Below, piece by piece: positions 62,224 through 64,000 of a DNA stretch of 64,000 nt (the first letter of the stretch is position 1; the number at the start of each line of letters is the position of its first letter). The translations under genes were made by a program, and so were the position numbers. The stretch lies in NCBI GenBank assembly GCA_039030075.1, contig JBCCEW010000010.1, positions 117,101 through 181,100 of the forward strand, read 5' to 3'. The notes under the pieces were generated by a model. That model had not been told where the DNA came from. It searched no databases and worked only from the letters and a program-made list of their open reading frames with translations. Origin of the DNA: Myxococcota bacterium (lineage in GTDB: Bacteria > Myxococcota_A > UBA9160 > SMWR01).

Positions 62224-64000
62224 CCCGCGACCGATCCTTTCTCCTGCTCCTTCTCTGTTTCTACCTCTCCGGCCTGGCCGCCCTGGTCTACGAGACCGCC
62301 TGGACCCGCCAGTTCGCGTTCGTGTTCGGGACCTCCGAGCTCGCCGTCGCCACCGTGTTGGCGGCTTATATGGGTGGGCTCGCCTTCGGCGCTGCCCTCG
62401 CCAGCCGCTATGCGCGCAAGCTGGCCCGCCCCGTGCTCGCCTACGGAATCCTCGAACTGGGCATCGCCATCGCGGCGCTGTGCATCCCGCTCGGGATCGC
62501 CGCTTCGCGCTGGCTCTACGTAGCGCTGTTCGGGGGCCATGACGTTCTGCCCCAGTCCGCCGGGATGGGGACCGCGGTCTTCTACCTGATCTGCTCCTTC
62601 GCGATCCTGCTGGTGCCCACCGCGATGATGGGCGCCACCCTGCCCCTGCTCGCCCGCCATGCCGTGCGCGAGCCGGGTGAGATCGGTCGCCGGATCGGCG
62701 TGCTCTATTCGGTCAACACCGCGGGCGCGGTCTCCGGCGTGGTGCTCGCCGCCTTCTGGATGCTGCCCACCCTGGGCCTCGACGCGACGATCTGGGCCGC
62801 GGCCGCGATCAACGCCCTGGTGTTCCTGGCGGCGTGGGCACTGGCGCGGCGTCCGACCACGGACGCGCCAGACACCGAGGCCCCCACCCCCGTCGAGATC
62901 GCACCCCACGCCCGCTGGATCCTCCCGATGGTGCTGGCCTCGGGGTTCGTCTCGTTCACCTACGAGGTGATGTGGGTGCGGCTACTCGGCCACCTGGTCG
63001 GTGGCAGCGTGCACGCGTTCGCGACCATGCTCGCGAGCTTCCTGGCGGGCATCGCCTTGGGCTCGGCCGCGGCTTCGGCGTTGGCCACCAGCGAGCGGCG
63101 CGCGACCCTCGGCTTCGCCATCGCCCAGCTCGGGATCGCCGCTCTCTCGATCGGCGCCTTCTGGGCCGCGAACGCGATCCCCCGGATCAGCTTCCGCCTG
63201 CTCGGTCTCGGCATCGACCGCGTCTGGGCCGACACCGCGGTCTGCATGCTCACCCTCTTCCCCGCCGCGCTCTGCATCGGCGCCACCTTCCCCTTCGCCG
63301 TGCGGATCCTCGCCGGCGATGGCCAGGAGCCGGCGTCGGTCAGCGGCCGGCTCTACGCCTTCAACACCGTCGGCTCGATCCTGGGCTCGATCGCGGCGGG
63401 CTTCGTGCTCGTCCCCGAGCTCGGCTTCGAAGGCACCGTGGTCTTCTGCGCGACGGTGAACCTGGTACTCGCCGGGGCCGCGGCCGGCCTGTTCGCGCCG
63501 CGTCGCCTGGCCTGGGTCGGGGTGGCGGCGGCCGCCCTGGTGACGCTCTTCGTCTTCCCGCCCCAGGCGCCGTGGGGCATGCTGCGGGCCACGTCGATGC
63601 ACGGTGGCAACTTCGCTCGCGGCAAGGCCCACTATTTCTCCGTCGGGCGCTCGGCCACGGTGCTCTTGACCGAGCATCGGCACTCCTACGCCCTGCGGAC
63701 GAACGGCCTGCCGGAAGCGGGGATCCTGCGCCCCGGCGTCTGGCACAACCGCTATCCGCTGCCCCGCTGGCTCAGCTCACTCCCGGTGCTCGCGCGCCCC
63801 GACGCGAAGCGCCTGCTGGTGGTCGGGTTCGGTGGCGGCACCGCGCTCGAAGTGGTCCCCAGCTCGGTCGAACGGGTCGACGTCGTGGAGCTCGAGCCCG
63901 AGGTGATCGAAGCGAACCGCAGCGTCGGCGAGCTCCGTTGGCGCAACCCCCTGGACGACCCGCGCATCCACGTTCACCTGAACGACGCCCGCAACGCACT
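62220..64000 (+). CDS. Membrane-anchored spermidine-synthase-like protein (C-terminus beyond window)
   Basis: At least 593 residues are visible and the frame is open at the right edge. The N-terminal half has about twelve membrane helices with repeats of the fused MFS/spermidine-synthase family: FYLSGLAALVYETAWTRQFA, MMGATLPLLARHAV, and, in the second set, SGFVSFTYEVMWVRLLGHLV and CIGATFPFAVRI. After about 530 a soluble domain begins (LLVVGFGGGTALEVV, then VDVVELEPEVIEAN), the aminopropyl- or methyltransferase fold. Substrate unknown. ATG overlaps the lipoprotein stop by four bases, so the two are coupled. Confidence 0.88.
   Translation, partial: MTRDRSFLLLLLCFYLSGLAALVYETAWTRQFAFVFGTSELAVATVLAAYMGGLAFGAALASRYARKLARPVLAYGILELGIAIAALCIPLGIAASRWLYVALFGGHDVLPQSAGMGTAVFYLICSFAILLVPTAMMGATLPLLARHAVREPGEIGRRIGVLYSVNTAGAVSGVVLAAFWMLPTLGLDATIWAAAAINALVFLAAWALARRPTTDAPDTEAPTPVEIAPHARWILPMVLASGFVSFTYEVMWVRLLGHLVGGSVHAFATMLASFLAGIALGSAAASALATSERRATLGFAIAQLGIAALSIGAFWAANAIPRISFRLLGLGIDRVWADTAVCMLTLFPAALCIGATFPFAVRILAGDGQEPASVSGRLYAFNTVGSILGSIAAGFVLVPELGFEGTVVFCATVNLVLAGAAAGLFAPRRLAWVGVAAAALVTLFVFPPQAPWGMLRATSMHGGNFARGKAHYFSVGRSATVLLTEHRHSYALRTNGLPEAGILRPGVWHNRYPLPRWLSSLPVLARPDAKRLLVVGFGGGTALEVVPSSVERVDVVELEPEVIEANRSVGELRWRNPLDDPRIHVHLNDARNA

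Noticed and set aside
1..64000. tRNA, rRNA, CRISPR arrays, transposases or prophage genes
   Set aside because: I looked for repeats, cloverleaf-like conserved words and recombinase motifs by eye and found none; a covariance-model scan could still find a small RNA.

Overview
The window is GC-rich (about 70% in most genes) and gene-dense, with many GTG and TTG starts. It carries a hopanoid operon, a complete Tad (Flp) pilus operon, several PEP-CTERM secreted proteins and many two-component proteins. Together these suggest a Gram-negative bacterium of the former Deltaproteobacteria (Myxococcota or a related uncultured marine or soil lineage). That placement is inferred from gene content only. 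No rRNA, tRNA, CRISPR array or transposase was recognised.

Layout. 1-9.1 kb: signalling genes, namely a cut-off response regulator, an FMN-binding glutamate-synthase-like protein, a PAS histidine kinase, a REC-GAF-kinase lacking its phospho-acceptor histidine, and a hybrid kinase with two kinase modules. 8.5-18.8 kb: a lower-GC segment (55-58% in two lines counted by hand). It holds a tightly coupled minus-strand operon: a winged-helix/AAA/TPR regulator, a LolA-like periplasmic protein, an unusual fusion of PilZ, LuxD-like hydrolase and methyltransferase, and an RND (MMPL-type) exporter. A degenerate NtrC-like regulator is divergent from it. This is the best candidate in the window for an undescribed system: apparently c-di-GMP-gated handling and export of an acyl or lipid compound. 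18.8-31.5 kb: mixed accessory genes, including a zinc-ribbon protein, a tail-anchored protein, a large beta-helix/LamG protein, four PEP-CTERM proteins, a TSP3/dockerin-like protein, a thioredoxin-fold envelope protein, two SDRs and a small duplicated SDR remnant.

31.5-42.4 kb: the Tad operon, transcribed on the minus strand from the Flp pilin (42.4 kb) through prepilin peptidase, TadE-like, CpaB, secretin, a small lipoprotein, TadG-like, TadZ, TadA, TadB, TadC and TadD. All core parts of a Flp pilus machine are present. 42.8-48 kb: a SnoaL-like protein with PlsC, a ThDP-dependent lyase next to a class III CoA-transferase, and an SDR.

48.1-56.8 kb: a hopanoid operon on the minus strand in the order hpnD, fni (type 2 IPP isomerase), tetR, hpnC, hpnE, shc, hpnG, hpnH. 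Most junctions overlap by a few bases. It covers squalene formation, cyclisation to a hopene, adenosyl addition and adenine removal. The embedded TetR may act at a palindrome in the divergent region before the 2-oxoacid:ferredoxin oxidoreductase gene (57.1-60.7 kb). The window ends in a lipoprotein with TPR repeats coupled to a membrane-anchored spermidine-synthase-like protein that runs off the right edge.
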